Source of the DNA: Cyanobacteria bacterium QS_4_48_99
GTDB taxonomy: Bacteria; Cyanobacteriota; Cyanobacteriia; Cyanobacteriales; Rubidibacteraceae
DNA: 40,035 nt
Direction: 5' to 3'
Assembly (NCBI GenBank): GCA_003021505.1
Contig: PXPT01000181.1
Location: forward strand, 5,112 to 45,146
Positions 15,996-23,282 of this stretch are shown one piece after another. The translations under genes and the position numbers were made by a program. Within the stretch, counting starts at the first letter, position 1. Every line of letters starts with the position of its first letter. The notes under the pieces are model-generated. The model did no database searches, was not told the DNA's origin, and was given only the letters and a program-made list of their open reading frames with translations.

Positions 15996-16014
15996 GGTTA
16001 AGTTGTAGTTAACC
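15996..16014. promoter_or_regulatory. Inverted repeat GGTTAA-N7-TTAACC before the metal-ATPase cluster
   Basis: GGTTAA at 15996-16001 and TTAACC at 16009-16014 form a perfect six-base inverted repeat with a seven-base spacer, 29 bases before the ATG of the first cluster gene. A third half site (CTTAACC) lies near 16031. A GGTTAAAG half site is also found upstream of the DUF5132 gene near 12351-12358. This is a candidate operator for a metal-responsive or other regulator; binding is inferred only from position and symmetry. Confidence 0.35.
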
Positions 16015-16304
16015 CTGGTAAAATCTAGCTTAACCAAACTCCCAATCGGTTTCAAGTTGTTGTAATAGCAATTTTCTAAATCACTGATAGATATAAAGCC
16101 TGGAGAAGGCTATCCCATCCAGTTAGAGAGCAGACAACATCTTTTCCCAAAGACTTAAGAATTTAGGCTTTTCCACATCCCCTGTCATATGGGGTTTTAA
16201 AAAAGTCAGAACGTTAAACTCTTACCGCACGGATTAGTAAGTTTTATTGTAAAAAGCTTTTCAGATATTCTACAATTCTCCGCGTCTATCTTAACTATGG
16301 GGAT
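16015..16304. other. Promoter-containing spacer of the metal-ATPase cluster
   Basis: With the inverted repeat next to it, about 337 bases separate the cluster from the methyltransferase stop. It is AT-rich, holds no plausible reading frame, and should contain the cluster promoter and the 3' end of the methyltransferase transcript. I do not see a clear terminator. Confidence 0.4.
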
Positions 16305-17054
16305 TTAACCGGACTTCATATCAACCCATCCCCCAAACACAGCCAAACCGTAATATTTCCAGGGGACTGCCACCGACTCAAATCCAGCCGTTTTCAACAT
16401 TTGCAGATGAGCATCGAGGGTTGCTAATTGATCATGATGGGAATAACCATGCGTTTCACTTCTGCCCATTTTGGAACGAACGTCTTCCAGGGTTGTTCCG
16501 TGGCTATTGCACCACTCCTCTCTTGCCTTTTGATAAAACTCCGATAACTGAGGAGATTCCGGCAATACGGGATCAGCATTCCAAAATATGCCACCAGGAT
16601 TAAGCGTCTGGCGAATCTGCCCGAAAAGCTTCAGCTTCATCTCATCCGATAGATGGTGAATTGCCAGGGAAGACACCACAGCATCAAAGCCTGTCCCCGC
16701 TTCTGAACCTTGGTTATTTGCCCATTCGCCAAAATCCATTTCCACCCCACGCCAGCGGTGAGCATATCCCGCAGATTCAATCTTGCTGCGGACAAACGTG
16801 ATCATTCGCGGCGAGTAATCGATGCCGACAAGCTGTGCTGAAGGGCAGCACTCCATCACCTTCAGACTCAGTTCGCCTGTGCCACAGCCTAATTCGAGAA
16901 TGCGGCTTGCATCTGTCGGCAAACAACGAGCGATCGCGCCTAACATTTCATCATAGTAGGGCAATAACTGGCGGATGCTGCTGTCAAATTCGGTAACGTC
17001 GGCAAAAACTTCTCCGGGAAAAATTTCAATCGTTTCTTCTGGCATGGACTGCAT
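16305..17054 (-). CDS. Class I SAM-dependent methyltransferase
   Basis: The 249-residue protein has the Rossmann-type SAM-binding site: motif I ILELGCGTGELSLKVME at about residues 51-67 and the acidic end of strand two in LVGIDYSPRMITF near 75-87. Then come AVVSSLAIHHLSDEMKLKLF and LNPGGIFWNADPVLPESP, which match the FkbM-unrelated UbiE/Trm9-like small-molecule methyltransferases. The substrate cannot be told. An in-frame ATG at residue 4 is an alternative start; an AAGGAGAT Shine-Dalgarno lies a few bases before. It follows the ABC transporter gene by only 15 bases on the same strand, so the two are probably co-transcribed. Confidence 0.88.
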   Translation of the reverse strand: MQSMPEETIEIFPGEVFADVTEFDSSIRQLLPYYDEMLGAIARCLPTDASRILELGCGTGELSLKVMECCPSAQLVGIDYSPRMITFVRSKIESAGYAHRWRGVEMDFGEWANNQGSEAGTGFDAVVSSLAIHHLSDEMKLKLFGQIRQTLNPGGIFWNADPVLPESPQLSEFYQKAREEWCNSHGTTLEDVRSKMGRSETHGYSHHDQLATLDAHLQMLKTAGFESVAVPWKYYGLAVFGGWVDMKSG

Positions 17055-17069
17055 TAATCTCCTTCAGTT

Positions 17070-18773
17070 CTAAACAGGAATGCTTTCGGATTGCTTAAGT
17101 TCCCACTGTTCATTTTCAGATAGTTCGAGAACAAGCTGGTGATAATTTCTCAGGGTAGGGCGATGCCCCACGCTAACAAAAGTTGTCTCAGTTGCTTGTA
17201 GGTGCTGATAGAGATATTCCTCGTTTTGCACATCCAAGGCGCTAGTAGCTTCGTCTAAGATAGTGTAGCGAGGTTGGTTGACAAGGATGCGAGCAAAAGC
17301 AACCCGCTGTTGTTCTCCTAGAGAAAGGACCTCAGCCCAGCTTTCCTCCGCATCTAATCCGCCGAATCGTTCCACCAGATTAGGGAGATTTACCTCTTGC
17401 AGAATTTGCTTGAGTTGCTCGTCTTCCACCTCGGCATCGCTGCTAGGATAAATTAGCTGATCGCGCAGCGTTCCCAGAATCATATAAGGACGCTGGGGCA
17501 AAAACAGCATCTCCTCAAGCGGCGGGCGCACAATCTTGCCACTGCCCGATTTCCACAAACCTGCGATCGCTCGTAGCAGAGAACTCTTCCCACAGCCACT
17601 TGTTCCCACTATCAGCAACCCTTCTCCCGCTGGCACTTCTACCGCGAGGTTCTCAACTAAGGTTCTCTGATAATTGGGAGTCTGCAAGGTAAGGTTTTCT
17701 AGCGCCAAACGAGAATCTTCCCCAAACTCGATAGTGGGAGATTCATCTTGCTTTTCTTCTGCTGCAGTTGGGGATTCCAGGTACTCAGAAAAAGTCGCCA
17801 AACGATCCACGCCTGCCCCAAATTCGGTTAACTGATCGAAGCGGTCAATAATAACATTTAACGAGAAAAAGATTCTAAAAAATGCCCCTTGCGCTTCGGT
17901 CACTTTTCCCACTTCCAGCTCTCCTGAAAACACGCTGGGCGCGATTACTACGGCTGGAACTAGAAATGTAATAAACTCAAAACTATTCGTGAAAAAATTG
18001 AGCCCTAGCTCCCAAAAAATTAGTCGCTTGAAGTTTTTATACGCCTCTAAAAAACGGTTTTTTACCTGATTCGATTCCTGCGGTTCGCCGCGATAAAAGG
18101 CTATCGATTCGGCATTTTCACGAACGCGCACTAAACCAAAGCGGAAGCTAGCTTCCTTTTTTAGTTGCTCGAAATTTAGTCTAACTAAGGCTCTCCCGAA
18201 TATTCCAGTAGTTAAAAGCGTCCCCGCAAACGCATAGATGATTAGAAAAATAACTAACCACCTAGAAATTCCCCAAAGATCAACACTGAAAGCAACCACC
18301 TGAAGCAGCGACCCAATAAAAATCAGCAAAAACCGGAGAGAATCTTTAGTAAATGATTTAATATCTTCAGCAATACGTTGATCGGGATTATCAATTTCTG
18401 AGTTAGCGGTAATTTGATAAAACGCTCGATCACTAAAATACTTATCTAAAAAACTATTCGTAAGCCACCGTCGCCAATAGAGACCAAGTTTATCTCGCCA
18501 GTAATTGTAACCAGCAAAAAGCGGTGCGTAGATGAGAATCACACCCACAAGAAGAAGAACTGTTCGCCAAAATCGCTCCTCCTGTTGATTAGAGAGGGAA
18601 GAAATTAACACTCCTCGCTGGATGTTCAGGACAACACTTAGCCCCGTATAACCTAGCAAAAGCACCGCAATGAGCAGTAGGAGAGCTCTTGCTCCCCATT
18701 TTTCCTCACTAAACCAGTAAGGCTTTGCGATCGCCCAAAACTGTTTAAATAACTTGAGGTTAAATCGTTTCAC
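17070..18773 (-). CDS. ABC transporter, fused permease/ATPase of the SbmA/BacA-YddA (ABCD-like) family
   Basis: The 567-residue half-transporter has an N-terminal membrane domain (about 1-330) with helices such as ALLLLIAVLLLGYTGLSVVL and TVLLLVGVILIYAPLFAGYN, and the family segment NPDQRIAEDIKSFTKDSLRF. The ATPase domain has Walker A GTSGCGKSSLLRAIAGLW near residue 390, signature LSLGEQQRVAFARILVNQP, and Walker B YTILDEATSALD. The short linker and NPDQR box are typical of COG4178 proteins related to peroxisomal ABCD transporters. The start is a GTG whose GTGA overlaps the stop of the upstream glycosylase gene, showing translational coupling. Substrate is unknown; relatives carry fatty acyl compounds, vitamins or peptides. 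Confidence 0.9.
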   Translation of the reverse strand: MKRFNLKLFKQFWAIAKPYWFSEEKWGARALLLLIAVLLLGYTGLSVVLNIQRGVLISSLSNQQEERFWRTVLLLVGVILIYAPLFAGYNYWRDKLGLYWRRWLTNSFLDKYFSDRAFYQITANSEIDNPDQRIAEDIKSFTKDSLRFLLIFIGSLLQVVAFSVDLWGISRWLVIFLIIYAFAGTLLTTGIFGRALVRLNFEQLKKEASFRFGLVRVRENAESIAFYRGEPQESNQVKNRFLEAYKNFKRLIFWELGLNFFTNSFEFITFLVPAVVIAPSVFSGELEVGKVTEAQGAFFRIFFSLNVIIDRFDQLTEFGAGVDRLATFSEYLESPTAAEEKQDESPTIEFGEDSRLALENLTLQTPNYQRTLVENLAVEVPAGEGLLIVGTSGCGKSSLLRAIAGLWKSGSGKIVRPPLEEMLFLPQRPYMILGTLRDQLIYPSSDAEVEDEQLKQILQEVNLPNLVERFGGLDAEESWAEVLSLGEQQRVAFARILVNQPRYTILDEATSALDVQNEEYLYQHLQATETTFVSVGHRPTLRNYHQLVLELSENEQWELKQSESIPV

Positions 18774-19471
18774 GCTCGCTCGCTTCTGATTTCATCCAAC
18801 TTATTCCGTACTTTTTGGATATCTTGCCACATGAGCCATTTCGGACTGCCCTTTTCCCGCGAAGGATTGCGTAGCAAATAGGCAGGATGAAGAATTGCCA
18901 TAGACAGCCGCCCCTGCCACTCGATCCATTCCCCCCGAACTTTAGTAATCCCACGTTTCTCGCCAGTTACACCTTGAAAAGCGGTTCCTCCTGTAAACAG
19001 AATAATTTGGGGATTGACTAAGCGAATTTGTTCTAAAAGGTAGGGTTTGCAAGCCTCGATTTCTTTCGTTGTCGGTTTACGATTACCAGGTGGACGGCAC
19101 TTGGTAATGTTACAGATATAAATATCCTGTTCTACATCCAGTTGAACCGAAGCTAAGATTTTATCGAGCAGTTGCCCCGCTTTTCCCACAAAAGGCAAAC
19201 CTGTCTCATCTTCATTTTGTCCCGGCGCTTCCCCAATAATCATGATATCGGCTTCAAGATTGCCTCGTCCAACAACGGCTTGCGTGCGGCTGTTGCTCAG
19301 TTCGCAGCGCTGACACTGGTTGCAGTGCTGTGCTAGGGGTTCCATGCCCGAATAAGTACCTCTAGGAATGGGAACCTGGGCGTCTGTGGGGATTAAATCA
19401 GGCTGAAAGTCCGTAGGTGTGGGTTGGGAATGGGAATCGTCAAAAAGACTAAATTGTTCTCCGTGGCTCAT
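18770..19471 (-). CDS. Family 4 uracil-DNA glycosylase, Fe-S type
   Basis: The enzyme excises uracil from DNA at the start of base-excision repair. It is the type 4 form: motif A GEAPGQNEDETGLPFVGKAG at about residues 78-97, NITKCRPPGNRKP near 116-128 and motif B LHPAYLLRNPSR near 195-206. Four cysteines for a 4Fe-4S cluster are in place (C53 and C56 in QCQRCEL, then TKCRPP and EIEACKPY). The 233-residue length includes an N-terminal extension of about 40 residues that is Pro/Asp-rich. Its stop codon overlaps the GTG of the ABC transporter gene by four bases. This coupling of a repair enzyme to a transporter and methyltransferase is unexplained. Confidence 0.93.
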   Translation of the reverse strand: MSHGEQFSLFDDSHSQPTPTDFQPDLIPTDAQVPIPRGTYSGMEPLAQHCNQCQRCELSNSRTQAVVGRGNLEADIMIIGEAPGQNEDETGLPFVGKAGQLLDKILASVQLDVEQDIYICNITKCRPPGNRKPTTKEIEACKPYLLEQIRLVNPQIILFTGGTAFQGVTGEKRGITKVRGEWIEWQGRLSMAILHPAYLLRNPSREKGSPKWLMWQDIQKVRNKLDEIRSERA

Positions 19472-19585
19472 AATACTAGGATAGCTTCGGATAACCAGTG
19501 TAAAGCGAATTGGCGATCGCGTAGCGACGACTAACTGTTACAGTTACCTGAAGTTATTGCTATTGCCGAGTGTCGGAAAAGCTCT

Positions 19586-20953
19586 ATGCCTTGTCAACTG
19601 TGTTTGGCTCGCTTAATTGAAATTGTTGGTGCCACGCCGATTAACTTCTCGCAGCACGCCCTAGCAACGAGGGCAACTGGCATCACGACTGATACTCGTG
19701 CGCTCCAACCAGGGGAAGCGTTTGTGGCACTGCAAGGAGAAAACTTCGATGGGCACAAATTCTTAACAGCGGCAGTGGAACAAGGAGCAGTTGCCCTAAT
19801 TGTCAGTAAATCTTGCGAGCAAAACTTACCAGAAAACATCCCGCAGTTGCGTGTAGAGGATACGCTTTGTGCCTACCAAAAAATCGCTCGTTGGTGGCGA
19901 GAGCAATTCCAGATTCCTGTCATTGGCATTACCGGTTCAGTTGGCAAAACCACCACGAAAGAATTGCTGGCGGCAGTCTTATCCACGCAAGGGAAGGTTC
20001 TCAAAACCGAGGCGAACAATAACAACGAAATTGGCGTTCCCAAAACGTTACTGGAACTTGCCCCCGAACATGACTACGCTGTAGTTGAAATGGCAATGCG
20101 TGCGTCGGGGGAAATTGCTGAACTTACGCAGATTGCTTGCCCAACAGTGGGCTTAATTATCAATGTGGGCACGGCTCACATTGGGCGGCTGGGATCGGAA
20201 GAGGCGATCGCGCAGGCGAAGTGTGAGTTATTGGCACAAATGCCCGCAACCAGCGTGGCAGTTTTGAATCATGACAATTCGCGCTTGCTGGAGACGGCGG
20301 CGACGGTTTGGGATGGGCAAACGTGGACTTACGGCTTGGAGGGGGGAGATCTACAAGGAGAGTTGATCGACACTCATACGCTTGGCGTGGAACAGATACA
20401 ATTCCCGCTGCCTTTACCAGGACGGCATATCGCCCAAAATTACCTAGCAGCCTTAGCCGTGGCTAGAGTGTTGGGGCTAGAGTGGACACCACTGAAGGCT
20501 GGGATATCCCTCGATTTACCAGGGGAGCGATCGCGGCGCTATTCCCTGCCCCAAGATATCATCATTCTCGATGAAACCTACAATGCTGGCGTTGAGTCGA
20601 TGGTGGCAGCACTGCACCTGCTCAAAGAAACTCCAGGAGAACGCCATATCGCCGTCCTCGGAACAATGAAAGAATTAGGTTCCCACTCTCGGCAACTGCA
20701 TAGAAAAGTGGGAGAAGCTGTACAGCAACTGCATCTGGATGCATTACTGGTTTTGGTTGACGATCCAGAAGCAGAAGCGATCGCGACAGGTGCAAACGGC
20801 ATCCCTACCGAGTGCTTAACCACCCACCAAGACTTGCTCAAGCAATTGAAAGCATTAGCGCAACCAGGCGATCGCTTGCTATTCAAAGCCTCTCATTCAG
20901 TCGGACTAAATCAAGTTGTCCAGGAATTTCGTTCTGCGATCGCTTTTACTTGA
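19586..20953 (+). CDS. murF: UDP-N-acetylmuramoyl-tripeptide--D-alanyl-D-alanine ligase MurF
   Basis: MurF adds D-Ala-D-Ala to UDP-MurNAc-tripeptide, the last cytoplasmic step of the peptidoglycan precursor. The 455-residue length is normal. The N-terminal substrate-binding domain has GITTDTRALQPGEAFVAL. The ATP loop is GITGSVGKTTTKELLAAVL at about 112-130, followed by ANNNNEIGVPKTLL and YAVVEMAMRASGEI. The C-terminal domain has LDETYNAGVESMVAAL and AVLGTMKELGSHSRQLH, then LFKASHSVGLNQVV. It starts with ATG at 19586, 115 bases from the divergent glycosylase gene. It converges on the Ser-rich repeat protein gene with a 19-base gap. Confidence 0.96.
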   Translation: MPCQLCLARLIEIVGATPINFSQHALATRATGITTDTRALQPGEAFVALQGENFDGHKFLTAAVEQGAVALIVSKSCEQNLPENIPQLRVEDTLCAYQKIARWWREQFQIPVIGITGSVGKTTTKELLAAVLSTQGKVLKTEANNNNEIGVPKTLLELAPEHDYAVVEMAMRASGEIAELTQIACPTVGLIINVGTAHIGRLGSEEAIAQAKCELLAQMPATSVAVLNHDNSRLLETAATVWDGQTWTYGLEGGDLQGELIDTHTLGVEQIQFPLPLPGRHIAQNYLAALAVARVLGLEWTPLKAGISLDLPGERSRRYSLPQDIIILDETYNAGVESMVAALHLLKETPGERHIAVLGTMKELGSHSRQLHRKVGEAVQQLHLDALLVLVDDPEAEAIATGANGIPTECLTTHQDLLKQLKALAQPGDRLLFKASHSVGLNQVVQEFRSAIAFT

Positions 20954-20972
20954 AAAAGGAGCTGGTAGTGGC

Positions 20973-21884
20973 TTATCTGTCTGATTGACTTGATTGTGGA
21001 GAGCTAACAGAGCTGCTAAGGCTCTCTGATTGACCTGATAACTGAGAGCTGCCAAAGCCATCCGATTGAGTTGACTGTGGGGAGCTACCGGAGCTGCCAA
21101 AGCCATCCGATTGAGTTGACTGTGGGGAGCTACCGAAGTTGCTAAAGTTCCCGAAATTATTCGATTGACCTGATTGTTGGGAACTACCAGAACTGTCAAA
21201 GCTGCTAGAGTTACCGAAGTTGTCTGATTGACTCGACTGCGGGGAGCTACCGAAACTACTAGAGTTCCCGAAGCTGTCGGATTGACCCGATGGTTGAGAA
21301 CCATCCGAACTACCCAAGCTGCTAGAGTTCCCCAAGCTATCTGAGCTATCAAAGCCGCTAGAGTTTCCCAAGCCATCCAAGCTGCCGAAGCTATCCGATT
21401 GACTCGACTGCTGGGAGCTACCAGAGCTGCCAAAGTTGTCAGAAGTGCTACCAGAGTCACCCAAGCCGCCGAAGTTGTCCGATTGACTTGATTGCTGGGA
21501 GCTACCGGAGCTGCCCAATTCGCCGGAGCTATTTAAGCCACTATAGCTACTCCAACCATCCGATTGACCCGATGGTTGAGAACTATCAGAGTTGCCTGAG
21601 TCGCTGAAGCTATCGAATTTTTGACCAAATTTGCCCAAGCCCCCCGATTGCTGGGAGCTACCAGAACTGTTATAGTTACCTGAGTTGCCAGAACTACCCA
21701 AGCCGCCCCATTGACTCCACTGCTGGGAGCTACTAGCGCTGCCGGACTCGCTTGATTGACTAGTGCTACCGCCTGGCTGTTCCGATTGATCAAATAACTG
21801 GCGACCACCTAGCACAGCTCCCATACCTAGCACTAGCACTGTTGGTATAATAACGGAGAGTCTTTTCTGTTTAATTAAATCCAT
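20973..21884 (-). CDS. Membrane-anchored Ser/Gln/Gly-rich repeat protein
   Basis: The 303-residue protein has a lysine-containing start MDLIKQKRLSVIIPTVLVLG, one hydrophobic segment (about 9-27) that is a signal or membrane anchor, then about 270 residues made almost only of Ser, Gly, Gln, Asp, Asn and Phe. Imperfect units of about 11-20 residues recur, such as SGSSQQSSQSDNFG and SSPQSTQSDGFGSSGSS; single-base shifts have not broken the pattern. There are no cysteines after the anchor and no known catalytic motif. The composition is like that of prion-like or surface adhesive proteins, but this is only a composition argument. An AGGAGA Shine-Dalgarno lies before the ATG. Six-frame shadows of the repeat also stay open, so codon bias should be checked. 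Confidence 0.75.
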   Translation of the reverse strand: MDLIKQKRLSVIIPTVLVLGMGAVLGGRQLFDQSEQPGGSTSQSSESGSASSSQQWSQWGGLGSSGNSGNYNSSGSSQQSGGLGKFGQKFDSFSDSGNSDSSQPSGQSDGWSSYSGLNSSGELGSSGSSQQSSQSDNFGGLGDSGSTSDNFGSSGSSQQSSQSDSFGSLDGLGNSSGFDSSDSLGNSSSLGSSDGSQPSGQSDSFGNSSSFGSSPQSSQSDNFGNSSSFDSSGSSQQSGQSNNFGNFSNFGSSPQSTQSDGFGSSGSSPQSTQSDGFGSSQLSGQSESLSSSVSSPQSSQSDR

Positions 21885-22021
21885 GACAAAAGTTTCTCCT
21901 GGGGATTTTCTTTAAAATCTTAACCCTCACAACTTGATTTGAAATGAGGAGGAGAAACCCTCACCTCCGGCTGGGGAGTGAGGCGATCGCCAGTTTTGCT
22001 GAATCTAACTAGGGACTAACC

Positions 22022-22193
22022 TTACTCGTAATATATTTCTGGCTCAACAGATTGTTAAGTTCACCGCCTTCAGTAACTGTATAGCCCTCAGTAGTATCCA
22101 CTGTTGTGCCTCGATTAGTTCTGCACTCTCTTCGGGGTCAGTGACAGTGGGAATGGTTTCGTCGGGGGGATTGACCTCTGTTGTCTGTGCCAT
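22022..22193 (-). pseudogene. Frameshifted small protein with GGELNN...VEPEIYYE motif
   Basis: From the ATG at 22193 the frame reads MAQTTEVNPPDETIPTVTDP and would stop at 22044 after 49 residues. Its C-terminal part makes sense only in other frames: a second frame gives TTVDTTEGYTVTEGGELNN, and a third gives VEPEIYYE before a TAA at 22022-22024. Two single-base changes would join them to a protein of about 57 residues. The GELNN-x-x-VEP-x-x-Y pattern resembles the N-terminal segment found in front of Hli/Scp and Ssl1498-like light-harvesting-related proteins in cyanobacteria; the membrane helix of those is absent. Either the gene is decayed or the assembly has two errors. It follows the 30-residue gene with a two-base gap. 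Confidence 0.5.
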
Positions 22194-22195
22194 CT

Positions 22196-22288
22196 CTACC
22201 CCACATGCTCGTCTCCTGGAGCACCTTGTCCTGGTTCAACTTCCACTTGTTCGGGATGTTCTTCAGGCTTACGTGGTTCGTTACTCAT
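22196..22288 (-). CDS. Thirty-residue acidic, proline-rich peptide
   Basis: The frame from the ATG at 22288 encodes MSNEPRKPEEHPEQVEVEPG followed by QGAPGDEHVG. A GGGAG Shine-Dalgarno-like sequence lies 9-13 bases upstream. The peptide is soluble and rich in Glu and Pro, and I do not recognise a family. It is immediately upstream of the frameshifted small gene, which suggests a two-gene transcript. It is below the length at which a frame alone is convincing, so support is the start signal, the biased composition and the position. Confidence 0.4.
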   Translation of the reverse strand: MSNEPRKPEEHPEQVEVEPGQGAPGDEHVG

Positions 22289-22502
22289 AAACTTTTACTC
22301 CCGTTTGTACTTCCGTAGAACCGCTGGGTACTTCCGTTGCTCAAAAGCAGCTTTGAGAACTGATTAGCGATTCCACAACTAGTAAACTAACCCCCTTGGA
22401 ATCGGAAGCAAATCGTTCAGGAGAATTAGATCGGCAGTGATCAAATTCTGCATATCTGCATATTGGGAGGATATTAACAGAGACTAACTCTAGCAAGTCT
22501 GA

Positions 22503-22796
22503 TTAGCGTTGTAGAGATTGAGCGATCGCATCTTCAAGTTTTTTTCGATTCAAGTCGGTAACAATAAATACTTCTTGAACCGTTTTTCCCTGCCGCGCTA
22601 TAACTTTAAACCCCCCACAAATGGGCACAGAAACTTTCAACTGCAACTTCGGGCGATGCCCTTTTGCGCGGCTAATCACCCCAGGCGTTACTGTTTGAAC
22701 ACCAGTGTGACTAATCAGTCGCTCTAAAACTGGAATCAAACCGGAGATATGGGTAGAGTGATTCCAAACTAATCTACCGCTAGAGTCATGGCTCAT
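22503..22796 (-). CDS. DUF2103 predicted metal-binding protein
   Basis: The 97-residue protein matches the cyanobacterial DUF2103 family: MSHDSSGRLVWNHSTHISGL with conserved His residues near the start, the GVQTVTPGVISRAKGHRPKL centre, and the C-terminal GGFKVIARQGKTVQEVFIVT. It is soluble. Its ATG lies four bases after the clpS stop on the same strand, an arrangement that suggests co-transcription and a link with the Clp system. The function is not known; the metal-binding label comes from the family name. Confidence 0.85.
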   Translation of the reverse strand: MSHDSSGRLVWNHSTHISGLIPVLERLISHTGVQTVTPGVISRAKGHRPKLQLKVSVPICGGFKVIARQGKTVQEVFIVTDLNRKKLEDAIAQSLQR

Positions 22797-22800
22797 TAGT

Positions 22801-23124
22801 TTACGCTGCCTCCAGAGGAGCCATGGTCAAACCAGCACGCCTCAACTGCTGATGGTAGAGTTCTGCTGCTTCTTGGGGACCCACCCACACAATTGCCTGC
22901 CCTTCAAAGTGAACTTCCTCGGTTAGACTCCAAGCGCGATCGTCAGTCATGCCGGGGATGTACTTCATCAGACACTCGGCAACGTGCTGGAAGGTGTTGA
23001 AGTCATCATTCAGGACAATCACCTTGTAATCGGGATAGTGCGTGGGGCTAACTTCACTCTTACGTTCAGGAGCCTGCACTGGTGAGGTAGTTGCCTGAGA
23101 ACTTGCTGAAATCAGCATCGTCAT
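22801..23124 (-). CDS. clpS: ATP-dependent Clp protease adaptor ClpS
   Basis: ClpS delivers N-degron substrates to ClpCP. The core runs from YPDYKVIVLNDDFNTFQHVA (the NDD/F-x-T segment that binds the N-terminal residue) through CLMKYIPGMTDDRAWSLTEEV to EAAELYHQQLRRAGLTMAPL. This is the cyanobacterial ClpS1 form. I chose the ATG at 23124 because the longer frame to 23151 begins at a GTG with no clear Shine-Dalgarno; an ATG six bases further in is also possible. The N-terminal tail is variable in the family. DUF2103 follows directly. Confidence 0.92.
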   Translation of the reverse strand: MTMLISASSQATTSPVQAPERKSEVSPTHYPDYKVIVLNDDFNTFQHVAECLMKYIPGMTDDRAWSLTEEVHFEGQAIVWVGPQEAAELYHQQLRRAGLTMAPLEAA

Positions 23125-23199
23125 ACGAAATTTTTGCCAATCAATATACACTACTTATGAATAAGGTATTTTATTATTGTTAAATTTTCCAGCCTAAGC

Positions 23200-23282
23200 A
23201 ATGAGAGCAGGGGAAGCAGGGGAAGAAATCTTTAACCTGCAACCTGCAACCTTTATTCCTCACTCCTCACTTCCCCATTCCC
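23200..23282. repeat. Composite repeat B between clpS and the FAD oxidoreductase
   Basis: GAGCAGGGGAAGCAGGGGAAG leads to AAATCTTTAACCTGCAACCTGC, CTTTATTCCTCACTCCTCAC and TTCCCC. Its reverse complement repeats the order seen in recJ at 1370-1500 (GAGGAAT, AAGGTTGCAGGTT, AAAGxTTTCTTCCCCTGC). It ends at the stop codon of the FAD oxidoreductase. Confidence 0.8.

Noticed and set aside
20906-21460. A 184-codon minus-strand frame overlapping the Ser-rich repeat gene
   Set aside because: Repeats with a period of three bases keep shadow frames open. The frame with signal peptide and Shine-Dalgarno is preferred.
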